Translations under genes and position numbers: made by a program
Shown: piece after piece, positions 36,548-46,872 of the stretch
Layout of the letters: the number at the start of each line of letters is the position of its first letter
How positions within the stretch are numbered: the first letter of the stretch is position 1
Source of the DNA: an uncultured Corynebacterium sp.
GTDB taxonomy: Bacteria; Actinomycetota; Actinomycetes; Mycobacteriales; Mycobacteriaceae
NCBI RefSeq assembly: GCF_947253065.1
Contig: NZ_CAMXWS010000002.1
Span: forward strand, 50,779 to 114,778
DNA length: 64,000 bases
Direction of reading: 5' to 3'
The notes under the pieces: generated by a model
Told to the model about the DNA's origin: nothing
The model's input: only the letters and a program-made list of their open reading frames with translations
Database searches by the model: none

Positions 36548-37453
36548 TTAGCGGTACTCAACCAGCAGCGGCGAGTGGTCGGACCAACGCTCCTCAACGG
36601 TCGGGGCCTTTTCCACCCAGGTGCGCTGGGCGCGCTCAAGCATGCTTGCGGTAGCCGCCTGGTAGTCAATGCGCCAGCCAGCATTGTTATTAAACGCCTG
36701 GCCACGGTAAGTCCACCAGGTGTAGGGAGCATCGTCTGGTTGCAGGCGGCGGGCAACGTCGAACCAGCGCGGCTCATCGCAGGCAACGCGACGGACATCG
36801 CTGACGTACTCGACGGCACCAAAGAAGCCGGCCTCATCCTTGGCCTCGATATCCTGGGCCTCATCGTCCGGGAAGCAGCCAAAGACCGAGTCCATAAACG
36901 CACGCTCGCCCGGTAGGAAGCCAGAGGACTTCTGGTTGCCCTTCCAGTTCTTCAAATCTTCACGGCGGTGGCAGATATTCCAGTCACCGCCGATCACCAT
37001 GTCCTTATGCTCATCTGCCCACTGCGCCAGCAGCGGTTCGAACTGGTCCAGGAAGCGCCACTTCTCATCCTGCTTCTCCGTCTCAGTGCTGCCAGAGGGA
37101 AGGTAGAGGGAGGCGACCACGGTGCCGTCGTCAAGCGTGCCCGCGATGAAGCGACCGGAATCCTCGAATTCGGGGATGCCGATGCGGACGTCGGAAAGCG
37201 GTGTGCGCGACGCGATGCCCACGCCCGCGCGACCCTTCGTGGCGGCCGGTGCGAAATACACATGCCACCCCTGCTCGATCGCCGGGGCCAGTGCCTTTTC
37301 GGCCTGATCCTCCGTTGCACGGACCTCCTGCATCAGCACCACATCGGCTGAAGTCTCCTCGAGCCAGGCGAGCATGCCCGGGTTGTTCTCATTGCGCACC
37401 TTCGTAGCCGCGCGAATGCCGTTGACGTTGACTGATGCAATAGTGAGGCTCAT
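36548..37453 (-). CDS. xthA: Exodeoxyribonuclease III family protein
   Basis: A 301-aa AP endonuclease/3'-5' exonuclease of the exonuclease-endonuclease-phosphatase fold, acting in base excision repair. Catalytic signatures: SVNVNGIRAA at the N-terminus, MQEVRA with the metal-binding Glu, GGDWNICHR, and WRIDYQ plus WSDHSPLLVEYR with the catalytic Asp-His at the C-terminus. The -10-like TAAGGT sits 8 nt before the ATG and no RBS is seen, so it may be leaderless. It lies divergent from icd. Confidence 0.92.
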   Translation of the reverse strand: MSLTIASVNVNGIRAATKVRNENNPGMLAWLEETSADVVLMQEVRATEDQAEKALAPAIEQGWHVYFAPAATKGRAGVGIASRTPLSDVRIGIPEFEDSGRFIAGTLDDGTVVASLYLPSGSTETEKQDEKWRFLDQFEPLLAQWADEHKDMVIGGDWNICHRREDLKNWKGNQKSSGFLPGERAFMDSVFGCFPDDEAQDIEAKDEAGFFGAVEYVSDVRRVACDEPRWFDVARRLQPDDAPYTWWTYRGQAFNNNAGWRIDYQAATASMLERAQRTWVEKAPTVEERWSDHSPLLVEYR

Positions 37454-37571
37454 GCGGGCCTACCTTACCTGGCGCTGCAAGGAGCCAAGTCGGCGGACTG
37501 AAACGTTAATGGGTACGCTGGTGGGCTGACACATTGAGAAATAGAACGTTTAAGACTATTTGAGGTGACCC

Positions 37572-39785
<2,214 letters not shown>

Positions 39786-39820
39786 CCACGATATCGGCCT
39801 ATTACGGCGTTTCGGCCTTT

Positions 39821-39855
39821 CGGCCCGGTCCCGCAGGTTTTGCGGGGTCGGGCCG
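39821..39855 (+). terminator. Terminator after icd
   Basis: A near-perfect GC-rich stem (39821-39835 with 39841-39855, CGGCCCG..CCCGCA against TGCGGG..CGGGCCG) with a short T-containing loop follows the icd stop by 35 nt. The T-run after it is short (TTCGTCGTTT). Confidence 0.7.
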
Positions 39856-39879
39856 TTCGTCGTTTGGGGCCACTTTTCT

Positions 39880-39970
39880 AAACACCTATTCCTAAATACC
39901 TGTTCACAAGGTCAGCGGTATTCCTGTCGCCTCCATCACCTGGAGAACAGGTGTTTAGGAATAGGTGTTT
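39880..39970. repeat. Long inverted repeat between icd and the nuclease-like gene
   Basis: Two 26-nt arms (39880-39905 and 39945-39970) are complementary at 25 of 26 positions, and the single mismatch would be a G-U pair in RNA. The loop is 39 nt. It is AT-rich compared with its surroundings, lies between convergent genes, and is not a classical terminator because it has no adjacent T-run. It may be a MITE-like remnant or a transcription barrier. Confidence 0.8.
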
Positions 39971-40006
39971 GCGTCGCTATGACTAATCCCGCAAGCCAAA
40001 ACACTC

Positions 40007-40915
40007 CTATGGCTGCGCTGGCCCCCGCCCTCGAGCTTGGATAACGGCGAGAATGTCGGCAACGAATCGGTCAGGGTGCTTCAACAAAAACTCCGGCGAC
40101 ACCCGACGAAAAACATAGCCCTGGTTCTCAATGTCTCGCTGTCGAACAAGGTCCTTGTATACCAATCTCTTGCCATCAGCGCCTTCGTATTTCGCCCGCC
40201 CATCAATTTCAACGAGCAACCAACCACCAATGCAGAGATCAGCGCGAAATCGTCCAATCTGGAATTGCGTGACAATCCCTTCGATGCCAGCCTCGATCAG
40301 CAGAGCCCGGGCGTAGCTCTCATAGGCCGAGTCTGAATTGCCAACCGCAAAATCAAGACATCTGCGCGCAATAGCAATCCCCTTCTTTCTGCCAAGAGTG
40401 CCCATGTACTGGCGGATTGCCTGCTTAGTGAAGCCATTGCGCAACAGGCAGTCGGCGGCCACGATCCCTTCGTGAAAGCCGTGGTACCTCGCTATATCTA
40501 CGAAGGTGCGTATCGCGTTAGTAACCGCTGCACCACGCACAGCGGTGATTTCAGTGGGATGGATTTTCCCGTACCGGTAGGTGTACCGATGTTGTTGGGA
40601 TCGGGAGGGCGACGCCTTTCCACTCAGCAAAGCCAATTCGATTGTTTCAGGTGTGGTGGCCACAACCCACATATTCCAGAGCCTGGCTGCAGAACGAGAT
40701 ACAAGGACTGAGCTGGAGGAGCTTTGCGCGGCAGCATAAGCAAGTATGTAGCGTTTTTCATGGAATGGCAGCGCCACGAAAAGACTGGTTGGATAGTGCA
40801 GCGTCCCGGATAATTCATGGAGTTGTTCCGCTTCGCCAGGGCGTCTTGCGACCTGATCGATTGTTCGCATGTCTGTAATTGGTTCCGTGAGTTTTGCGAA
40901 TCGTTCATCATCCAT
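40007..40915 (-). CDS. DUF559/Vsr-like endonuclease-domain protein
   Basis: A 302-aa protein of the type often annotated as AbiEi-like N-terminal plus DUF559 domain. The C-terminal part (about 215-295) shows a PD-(D/E)xK nuclease-like pattern: FRADLCIGGWLLVEIDGRAKYEG, then RQRDIENQGYVFRRVSPEFL, matching the very-short-patch-repair fold. The N-terminal half has no clear motif (possibly winged-helix). No restriction enzyme or toxin partner is adjacent. Codon use looks less biased and more AT-rich than in flanking icd and metY, consistent with acquired DNA. It is monocistronic; cellular role unknown. Confidence 0.68.
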   Translation of the reverse strand: MDDERFAKLTEPITDMRTIDQVARRPGEAEQLHELSGTLHYPTSLFVALPFHEKRYILAYAAAQSSSSSVLVSRSAARLWNMWVVATTPETIELALLSGKASPSRSQQHRYTYRYGKIHPTEITAVRGAAVTNAIRTFVDIARYHGFHEGIVAADCLLRNGFTKQAIRQYMGTLGRKKGIAIARRCLDFAVGNSDSAYESYARALLIEAGIEGIVTQFQIGRFRADLCIGGWLLVEIDGRAKYEGADGKRLVYKDLVRQRDIENQGYVFRRVSPEFLLKHPDRFVADILAVIQARGRGPAQP

Positions 40916-40996
40916 GTCCCTTTAGACTGCACCGGCAGCAACCAGGTTCCACCGCCGATTTAGATTCACACAGAACTGCAAGCCCAGAACAGCAAA

Positions 40997-41012
40997 TAGA
41001 CAGCTTGGTCCG
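40997..41012. promoter_or_regulatory. McbR-like operator upstream of metY
   Basis: TAGAC-AGCTTG-GTCCG matches the published corynebacterial McbR consensus TAGAC-N6-GTCTA at 8 of 10 half-site positions. It lies 36 nt upstream of the metY -35 and 77 nt before the start codon. A similar but weaker box is at metQ. Regulation by sulfur-metabolism repressor McbR is inferred. Confidence 0.55.
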
Positions 41013-41051
41013 CTTTTTCGCTGCGGGACCGGACCGCTCACACTAAAACCT

Positions 41052-41089
41052 CTTGCAGCAGCCCGCGCAGGCTCCTAGCTTGGTGCCCA
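41052..41089 (+). promoter_or_regulatory. metY promoter with leaderless start
   Basis: TTGCAG, a 17-nt spacer and TAGCTT, followed after 7 nt by the ATG, gives a transcription start at or very near the start codon, with no Shine-Dalgarno sequence. Confidence 0.6.
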
Positions 41090-42414
41090 TGCCTCAATAC
41101 GACAACAGTGCAGCAAACGACTGGTCTTTTGATACCCGCGCGATTCACGCGGGGCAGAGTGTCGACTCGGAGGTCGGCGCTCGTAACCAGCCGATTTACA
41201 TGACCACGTCCTACGTGTTCAACGACACGCAGCACGCGCAGGACCGTTTCGCTTTGGCGGATCCGGGCCCGATTTACACCCGCATCACCAACCCAACCCA
41301 GGAGGCGCTGGAGAACCGTCTGGCATCGCTCGAGGGCGGTGTCGCAGCGGTGGCTTTCGCTTCGGGTATGGCTGCGGAGACCGCGGCGATCACGAACCTG
41401 GCTAGCGCGGGCGACCACATTGTCACGTCCCCGCGTCTGTACGGCGGCACGGAAACGCTCTTTGAGGTCACGCTTCCCCGCCTGGGCATCGAGGTCAGCT
41501 TCGTGGAGAACCCGGATGACCCGGCTAGCTGGCAGTCGGCGGTCAAGCCGAATACGAAGGCGTTCTACGGCGAGACTTTCGGCAATCCGATCGCGGATGT
41601 GCTGGATATCCCGGCTGTCGCGGAGGTCGCGCACAACAACCAGGTGCCGTTGATCGTTGACAACACGATGGCCACCGCGACGCTGGTGAAGCCGCTGGAG
41701 CACGGCGCGGACGTCGTTATCGTGTCCACCACGAAGTTCTACACCGGCAACGGCGCTGCTCTCGGTGGCGCACTTATCGACGGCGGCTCCTTCGACTGGA
41801 CCGTCACCCGCGACGGCGAACCGGTCTTCCCGTACTTCGTCAACCCTGACCCGGCCTACCACGGTCTTGTTTACGCGGACCTCGGCGCACCGGCTTTCGC
41901 GGTGAAGGCCCGCGCCGGCATCCTGCGCGATACAGGTGCCGCCATTTCGCCATTCAACGCCTGGGTGGCGCTGCAGGGGATGGATACGCTGGGCCTGCGC
42001 GTGGATAAGCACAATGCGAATGCGCTGAAGGTCGCGGAATACCTGGCTGGCAAGGACGAGGTCGCGCACGTGAATTTCGCGGGCCTGCCGGATTCGCCGC
42101 ACTATGCGACGAAGGAAAAGCTGGGCCTGAAGTACACCGGTTCGGTGCTGTCGTTTGATCTCGCGGGCGATTCTGCCGATAAGTCGAAGGCGTGGAAGTT
42201 CATTGACGCACTGAAGTTGCACTCCAACCTGGCGAATATCGGCGATGTCCGCTCCCTCGTTGTCCACCCGGCATCCACGACGCACTCGCAGTCCAATGAG
42301 GCTGGTCTGAAGCGCGCGGGCATCACTCAGGCGACGATCCGCCTGTCCGTGGGCATCGAAGATATCAACGACATCATCGCTGACCTCGAGCGCGGTTTCG
42401 CGGCTATCGCATGA
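41089..42414 (+). CDS. metY: O-acetylhomoserine sulfhydrylase
   Basis: A 441-aa PLP enzyme of the Cys/Met metabolism family, converting O-acetylhomoserine and sulfide to homocysteine in direct-sulfhydrylation methionine synthesis. The start MPQYDNSAANDWSFDTRAIHAGQ matches the known corynebacterial MetY N-terminus, so the ATG at 41089 is used rather than the in-frame ATG at 41053. The PLP lysine is Lys216 in STTKFYTGNGAALGG. The gene overlaps metX by 4 nt (ATGA). An McbR-like box lies upstream at 40997. The ATG lies 7 nt after a -10-like TAGCTT, suggesting a leaderless transcript. Confidence 0.95.
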   Translation: MPQYDNSAANDWSFDTRAIHAGQSVDSEVGARNQPIYMTTSYVFNDTQHAQDRFALADPGPIYTRITNPTQEALENRLASLEGGVAAVAFASGMAAETAAITNLASAGDHIVTSPRLYGGTETLFEVTLPRLGIEVSFVENPDDPASWQSAVKPNTKAFYGETFGNPIADVLDIPAVAEVAHNNQVPLIVDNTMATATLVKPLEHGADVVIVSTTKFYTGNGAALGGALIDGGSFDWTVTRDGEPVFPYFVNPDPAYHGLVYADLGAPAFAVKARAGILRDTGAAISPFNAWVALQGMDTLGLRVDKHNANALKVAEYLAGKDEVAHVNFAGLPDSPHYATKEKLGLKYTGSVLSFDLAGDSADKSKAWKFIDALKLHSNLANIGDVRSLVVHPASTTHSQSNEAGLKRAGITQATIRLSVGIEDINDIIADLERGFAAIA

Positions 42415-43553
42415 TCACTCTCGCGCCTGAAGGCGAGCTCGCCACCCAGCAGATCGGCGACGTGCACACAGAGGCCGGCGCCACGATCCGCGACGTAAGC
42501 ATTGCTTATCGACGTTGGGGCGAGTTTTCCGGTGACCCCCACGGCCGCAATAATCTGATCCTGGTCGAGCATGCCTTGACCGGTGATTCCGATGCTGTCT
42601 CCTGGTGGCAGGATCTCATCGGTCCCGGCGCGCCGCTAGACACCGACCGGTTCTGCATCATGTGCACAAATGTGCTGGGTGGCTGTTCAGGTTCGACTGG
42701 CCCGTCGAGCGAGCACCCTGATGGTGGTGCGTGGGGTTCCCGTTTCCCTGCTATCTCGATCCGCGACCAAGTGCGCGCGGAGGCCCAGTTCTTGGAGTCG
42801 CTGGGCATCAACAGCATGCACGCGATCATCGGTGGATCCATGGGTGGCGCTCGTGCGCTCGAGTGGACGCTGATGTACCCAGATTGGGCGAATTATTCCT
42901 GTGTGATCGCTATGTCTGCGCGTGCGTCGGCATGGCAGATCGGGATCCAAACTGCGCAGATCACCTCGATCGTGCGCGATCCGGACTGGCAGGGTGGCGA
43001 CTATTACGGCACCGGCCGCTCCCCCGATGCTGGTCTTGCTGCTGCCCGTCGCCTCGCGCACCTGACGTATCGCGGTGAGCAGGAAATCGACGAGCGCTTC
43101 GGCACCATGGCCCAGCCTGGGGAGAACCCGCTTGGTTCTTACCGTGATGAACACCAGCGCTTCGCCGTACAGAGCTACCTTGACCACCAGGGGGAACAAC
43201 TAGTCTCGCGTTTCGACGCTGGCTCGTATGTCACCATCACCGAGTCCCTCTCCCGCCACGACATTGGCCGCGGGCGCGGCGGACTCAACCGTGCATTGGC
43301 GCAGATCAACGTCCCAACCATGGTCGTCGGCGTGGACACCGATATTCTCTACCCGTTCCACCAACAGGAGCACCTGTCCCGCAATATCGGGAATCTGCTA
43401 GCCATGAACAAAATTGTCTCCCCGGTCGGACACGACGCCTTCCTCGTGGAGACCCGCCAGATGGGCCACATTTTGCGCAATTTCATCGCGCTGGCTGACC
43501 AGACACCGTCGGCGACGGACCTGGCCAAGCAACGCGGCAACTACGAGATCTAA
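42411..43553 (+). CDS. metX: Homoserine O-acetyltransferase
   Basis: A 380-aa alpha/beta-hydrolase-fold acyltransferase, supplying O-acetylhomoserine for MetY. The nucleophile elbow is visible as GGSMGGARALEW (near 145), with the family start LATQQIGDV and the C-terminal catalytic region VGHDAFLVE (His). It is translationally coupled to metY. A repeated 11-mer lies within the 5' part (42504-42514). Stop is 7 nt from the convergent DUF1266 gene. Confidence 0.95.
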   Translation: MITLAPEGELATQQIGDVHTEAGATIRDVSIAYRRWGEFSGDPHGRNNLILVEHALTGDSDAVSWWQDLIGPGAPLDTDRFCIMCTNVLGGCSGSTGPSSEHPDGGAWGSRFPAISIRDQVRAEAQFLESLGINSMHAIIGGSMGGARALEWTLMYPDWANYSCVIAMSARASAWQIGIQTAQITSIVRDPDWQGGDYYGTGRSPDAGLAAARRLAHLTYRGEQEIDERFGTMAQPGENPLGSYRDEHQRFAVQSYLDHQGEQLVSRFDAGSYVTITESLSRHDIGRGRGGLNRALAQINVPTMVVGVDTDILYPFHQQEHLSRNIGNLLAMNKIVSPVGHDAFLVETRQMGHILRNFIALADQTPSATDLAKQRGNYEI

Positions 43554-43559
43554 TCAGTT

Positions 43560-44456
43560 TTAGGAGTTTGGCTCCGTCTCGTAGTTTCCGTGCAGCGGGT
43601 ATTTGAACCACATTGAATTAGGGTGCTGCAGTCGCACATGCATCATGTCGCGGTGGTCCAGGGTGTCTTCATCGAGAATCTCCTGCCATTTCGCGCGGCC
43701 GAGAAGGAACTGGTCCACGTGGTCACGCCAGCTCTCCGAGTATTCCCTGGTGAGAGCAAGCGCGGTGGAGGAAATATTCAAGTACTGGTCCAGGTCGATC
43801 ATCCCCAGCATGTAGCCCATTCGGGCAACGCGGGCAGCGCGTCCGATTTCCCAGCCAGCAAGGGTGCTCGGAAGCTTCTGCGGGATCAGTTTCTCGCTGT
43901 GTTCTTGGGTATACAGATCCAGCCAGTTTCCGAGGTCCTCTCGAACGACATCTTCTGGAATCTCAGTTTGCTGGAAGTCAGCCACCGCCATTTCTATGAT
44001 CTGCGGGGCCGCATCGTCGCGCTCCTTCACAGGTAGATCTGCAAGCTGCTGCATGTAGGGGCGCATCGCGACGTATTCATGGTCTACCGGGTTGGACAAC
44101 AGAATAGACACCGTTTCCAACAGCTCGTCGCTGGACGTGATGCCCCACTGCTGTTCCAACATCGTGGAGATCATCGCGAACATACCTTGGTCCTCCGGCG
44201 TGCTCTGTGCCGCCACGACTTTTGGAGGCGCATCCGCCGCTGTCGGTTCACTTTCACCGAACGGCATCATGAGCGAAATACCGAGGCCTACCTCGACAGG
44301 GAGTGAGCCCGTTTCAACATGGCTGAAGTCCCCTTTAGAAGGATCGATCGTCCACTCCATGAACTCCTCATAGTTGTTAGTCAGTCCCAGGATTACGGAG
44401 GCACGAAGAGAAAACTTGCCCTTTTTCTTATTCTTTTTCTTCTTGCGTCCAAACAC
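43560..44456 (-). CDS. DUF1266 domain-containing protein
   Basis: A 298-aa protein with a very basic start (MFGRKKKKNKKKGK), an acidic middle, and a C-terminal DUF1266 domain: AGWEIGRAARVARMGYMLGMIDLDQYL with WRDHVDQFLLGRAKWQE (near 205-262). No signal peptide or membrane helix is seen. The function of the domain is unknown. It ends 7 nt from metX, convergently, and has no operon partner. Codon use is less biased than in the neighbours. Confidence 0.72.
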   Translation of the reverse strand: MFGRKKKKNKKKGKFSLRASVILGLTNNYEEFMEWTIDPSKGDFSHVETGSLPVEVGLGISLMMPFGESEPTAADAPPKVVAAQSTPEDQGMFAMISTMLEQQWGITSSDELLETVSILLSNPVDHEYVAMRPYMQQLADLPVKERDDAAPQIIEMAVADFQQTEIPEDVVREDLGNWLDLYTQEHSEKLIPQKLPSTLAGWEIGRAARVARMGYMLGMIDLDQYLNISSTALALTREYSESWRDHVDQFLLGRAKWQEILDEDTLDHRDMMHVRLQHPNSMWFKYPLHGNYETEPNS

Positions 44457-44495
44457 GCCACGAGGTTAACGCAAAGAATGTGACTCCGCACACAG

Positions 44496-45149
44496 TTAGA
44501 AGGCGTCGCTGGTAGTGACCTTTCCTCCATCGAATGAGGCGATGAGGGCTTTGCCCATACCAACCCAGCCGATGAAAGGATCGCTGGACAGCACGACGCG
44601 CTCGTGAACATGGCCGAGCAACCACGCGTCGTAGCCAGACGAGATCAGCTCGTCCATGGTGCACGGCAAGCATTCATTCTTCACCAGTTCGCCGGTGACT
44701 GAGCTGTGTAATAGTCCGAGATTAGGCACGCCGTCGACCGTTGTAGGGAAATCGGGCACAAGCCGGCGTGGATCGCGGTTCACCTCGACAGCTGCTGTGT
44801 GCAGTGCCCACTGTCCCGCGCGGATGGTCTGGGGCTGGGTACCTGCGACGGTCACATCTTCAGGGATCACGCCCGTTAAGTCATGGCTGACATCGTGGTT
44901 ACCGGAAATGAACACGGCCGTATCGAAGAGCTTGAGGCCACGCTCAAAAAACTGCGTCACCTCGGTGCAGGTGTATTCGGAGAACCGCTTGCGATCAATC
45001 ACATCGCCAAGCATCACCATGTGCCTAGCACCGGCCTTAGCGCCACGGTCGAGGGCGTTCAGTGCCCACTCGATACCGGGGCCAATCTTCTTGTCGTCTT
45101 TTTGCTTACGCCCGAGGTGGATATCAGCGAGAACAAGAACCGGTTCCAT
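44496..45149 (-). CDS. Metallophosphoesterase
   Basis: A 217-aa calcineurin-like phosphoesterase. The metal-site motifs are complete: ADIHLG (residues 7-12), MLGDVIDR, SGNHDVSHD, and GHVHERV near the end. Likely a small-molecule phosphodiesterase or phosphatase; the substrate is unknown. The ATG at 45149 (MEPVLVLADIH) is preferred to an upstream in-frame start at 45230 because the fold starts here, and because GATACT lies 9 nt upstream, suggesting a leaderless mRNA. It lies downstream of DUF3017 and folD on the same strand. Confidence 0.83.
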   Translation of the reverse strand: MEPVLVLADIHLGRKQKDDKKIGPGIEWALNALDRGAKAGARHMVMLGDVIDRKRFSEYTCTEVTQFFERGLKLFDTAVFISGNHDVSHDLTGVIPEDVTVAGTQPQTIRAGQWALHTAAVEVNRDPRRLVPDFPTTVDGVPNLGLLHSSVTGELVKNECLPCTMDELISSGYDAWLLGHVHERVVLSSDPFIGWVGMGKALIASFDGGKVTTSDAF

Positions 45150-45193
45150 GGCTGTCAGAGTATCCCCCACTGAAAGACACAGACGACCGCCCC

Positions 45194-45547
45194 CTAGCTC
45201 CCCAGCGCGTCCACGGAAACGGCGAGCCACACCAGCGCGGCGCCGGTGACTCCGGTGAAGAGCGCGTCAAAGCGGCGGGAGCGCACCGCCAGCAAACCGA
45301 GGACCTGCGAATCACAGGTCAATCGGCACGCGGTGAGCCACAGCATCGCGGCGCCAAGAGTGAACGCCGCGCGACGCCAGTGCTCCGTCATGGCGAAGAG
45401 CGTGGCTACTACAAAACCCACGACGAACAACCCGACCAACACTTGCTGCGTGCGTAGTGGCAGGCGTGAGGGCGGGTTGCCGATGTCGTGGGGGTTATCC
45501 AGGCTCGGTGGCGCTGGATTACTGGACTGCTGCAAGACGCTCGGCAC
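45194..45547 (-). CDS. DUF3017 small membrane protein next to folD
   Basis: A 117-aa protein with a Pro/Asn-rich N-terminal tail and three hydrophobic segments (about 36-55, 61-75, 93-113), matching the actinobacterial DUF3017 family, which is often encoded next to folD. Its start lies inside the folD 3' end (29-bp overlap), so the genes are translationally linked. Function unknown. Confidence 0.8.
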   Translation of the reverse strand: MPSVLQQSSNPAPPSLDNPHDIGNPPSRLPLRTQQVLVGLFVVGFVVATLFAMTEHWRRAAFTLGAAMLWLTACRLTCDSQVLGLLAVRSRRFDALFTGVTGAALVWLAVSVDALGS

Positions 45548-46376
45548 GCTCCACGATATTGCGCACCAGGAAGGTGCGGGTCATAGGACCAACGCCGCCC
45601 GGGTTCGGGGAGACCCAGCCGGCCTTCTCCCAGACGTCGGGGTGGACATCGCCGGTGGTTTTGCCGTCGACACGCGAAACGCCCACGTCGAGCACTGCGG
45701 CGCCCTCCTTGACCATGTCGGCGGTGATCATGTGCGGCTTGCCTGCGGCCGCGATGATGACGTCTGCGCGACGGGTCTCAGCGGCGAGGTCCTTGGTGCC
45801 GGTGTGGCACAGCACTGCGGTGGCGTTGACGTCGCGCTTGGTCAGCATGAGTCCGATCGGGCGACCAACGGTGACGCCACGGCCGATGACGCACACGATC
45901 GCGCCGTTGAGATCTACGCCGAAGCGCTCCAGGAGAGCGAGCGAACCGTTCGGGGTGCACGGCAGCGGTGCTGGCTCGTTGAGCACGAGGCGACCCAGGT
46001 TGACCGGGTGCAGGCCATCGGCATCCTTGTCCGGATCAATCAGTCCCAGCACGCGGTTCTCATCCAGGTGCTTCGGCAGGGGCAGCTGCACGATGTAGCC
46101 GGTCACGGCATCGTCGTTATTCAGCTCTTCAATCACCGCGTCGAGTTCTTCCTGAGTGCAGTCACCCGGCAGCTCCTTCATGATCGAAGCAATGCCTAGC
46201 TGCTCACAGTCCTTGTGCTTCATGCGCACGTAGTTCTGGCTCGCAGGGTCCTCGCCAACGAGCACCGTGGCCAGACCGGGCGTGATGCCTTTCGCCTTGA
46301 GGTCCTCGACTCGCTTAGCCAGGTCCGCGAAAATCTCCTCGCGGTAGAGTTTTCCGTCCAATTTGATCGCAGTCAC
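45519..46376 (-). CDS. folD: Methylenetetrahydrofolate dehydrogenase / cyclohydrolase
   Basis: A 285-aa bifunctional FolD, interconverting methylene-THF, methenyl-THF and formyl-THF. Signature motifs: [34 protein letters not shown], and the NADP-binding [17 protein letters not shown]. The GTG at 46376 ([14 protein letters not shown]) gives the normal FolD N-terminus and lies 7 nt after a TAGAAT -10 hexamer; longer in-frame starts (to 46532) run through the divergent trmL gene. So the transcript is probably leaderless. It heads a folD-DUF3017-phosphoesterase run. Confidence 0.95.
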   Translation of the reverse strand: MTAIKLDGKLYREEIFADLAKRVEDLKAKGITPGLATVLVGEDPASQNYVRMKHKDCEQLGIASIMKELPGDCTQEELDAVIEELNNDDAVTGYIVQLPLPKHLDENRVLGLIDPDKDADGLHPVNLGRLVLNEPAPLPCTPNGSLALLERFGVDLNGAIVCVIGRGVTVGRPIGLMLTKRDVNATAVLCHTGTKDLAAETRRADVIIAAAGKPHMITADMVKEGAAVLDVGVSRVDGKTTGDVHPDVWEKAGWVSPNPGGVGPMTRTFLVRNIVERAERLAAVQ

Positions 46377-46404
46377 GCGCACCATTCTAGACTTGTGCGC
46401 CGTG
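46376..46404. promoter_or_regulatory. Overlapping divergent promoters of folD and trmL, both leaderless
   Basis: Only 25 bp (46377-46401) separate the two GTG start codons. ATTCTA (46384-46389) reads as TAGAAT on the minus strand, 7 nt before folD. TAGACT (46388-46393) lies 8 nt before trmL on the plus strand. The two hexamers share 2 bp, and no Shine-Dalgarno sequence fits either gene. The -35 elements would lie inside the opposite coding regions. Confidence 0.65.
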
Positions 46405-46872
46405 ACTGACCTCCACGTGATCTTCGACAACCCCGTCATCCCGCCAAACACCGGCAACGCCATCCGCATGTGCGCTGGCACGGGTGCCACGCTGCACCTC
46501 GTACGACCGTTAGGGTTTTCGCTCGACGACAAGCATTTGCGCCGCTCAGGGCTCGATTACCACGATCTCGCACACGTTGAGGTCCACGATGACATCGACG
46601 CATGCTTCGCATCGCTTATCGACGCCCGCATCTTCGCCTTCACCACCTCCGCCACCCGCAATTTCGCGGACGTTGAATTCCAGCCTGGCGACGCCCTCCT
46701 GTTTGGCACTGAGCCCACTGGTCTTCCCCATGAGCATTCCCACCACGAGCGCGTGACCGACCAGCTGCGCATCCCCATGTTGCCCGGCCGCCGGTCGATG
46801 AACCTGTCTAATTCTGCAGCAGTGGCAACGTATGAAGCCTGGCGGCAGCTCGGTTTCCCCGGCGGTAGCTAG
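46402..46872 (+). CDS. trmL: tRNA (cytidine(34)-2'-O)-methyltransferase, SPOUT family
   Basis: A 156-aa SpoU/SPOUT methyltransferase of the TrmL/YibK type, 2'-O-methylating wobble position 34 of certain tRNAs with SAM. Motifs: [26 protein letters not shown] (motif 1), [13 protein letters not shown], and the trefoil-knot [26 protein letters not shown]. The GTG at 46402 (VTDLHVIF) matches the family start and lies 8 nt after TAGACT, implying leaderless translation. Longer in-frame starts overlap folD. Its stop overlaps the convergent PH-domain gene by 4 nt. Confidence 0.9.
   Translation: MTDLHVIFDNPVIPPNTGNAIRMCAGTGATLHLVRPLGFSLDDKHLRRSGLDYHDLAHVEVHDDIDACFASLIDARIFAFTTSATRNFADVEFQPGDALLFGTEPTGLPHEHSHHERVTDQLRIPMLPGRRSMNLSNSAAVATYEAWRQLGFPGGS

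Noticed and set aside
46377..46532. Longer folD N-terminus starting at 46532
   Set aside because: It would run through the trmL start and add 52 residues absent from FolD proteins.
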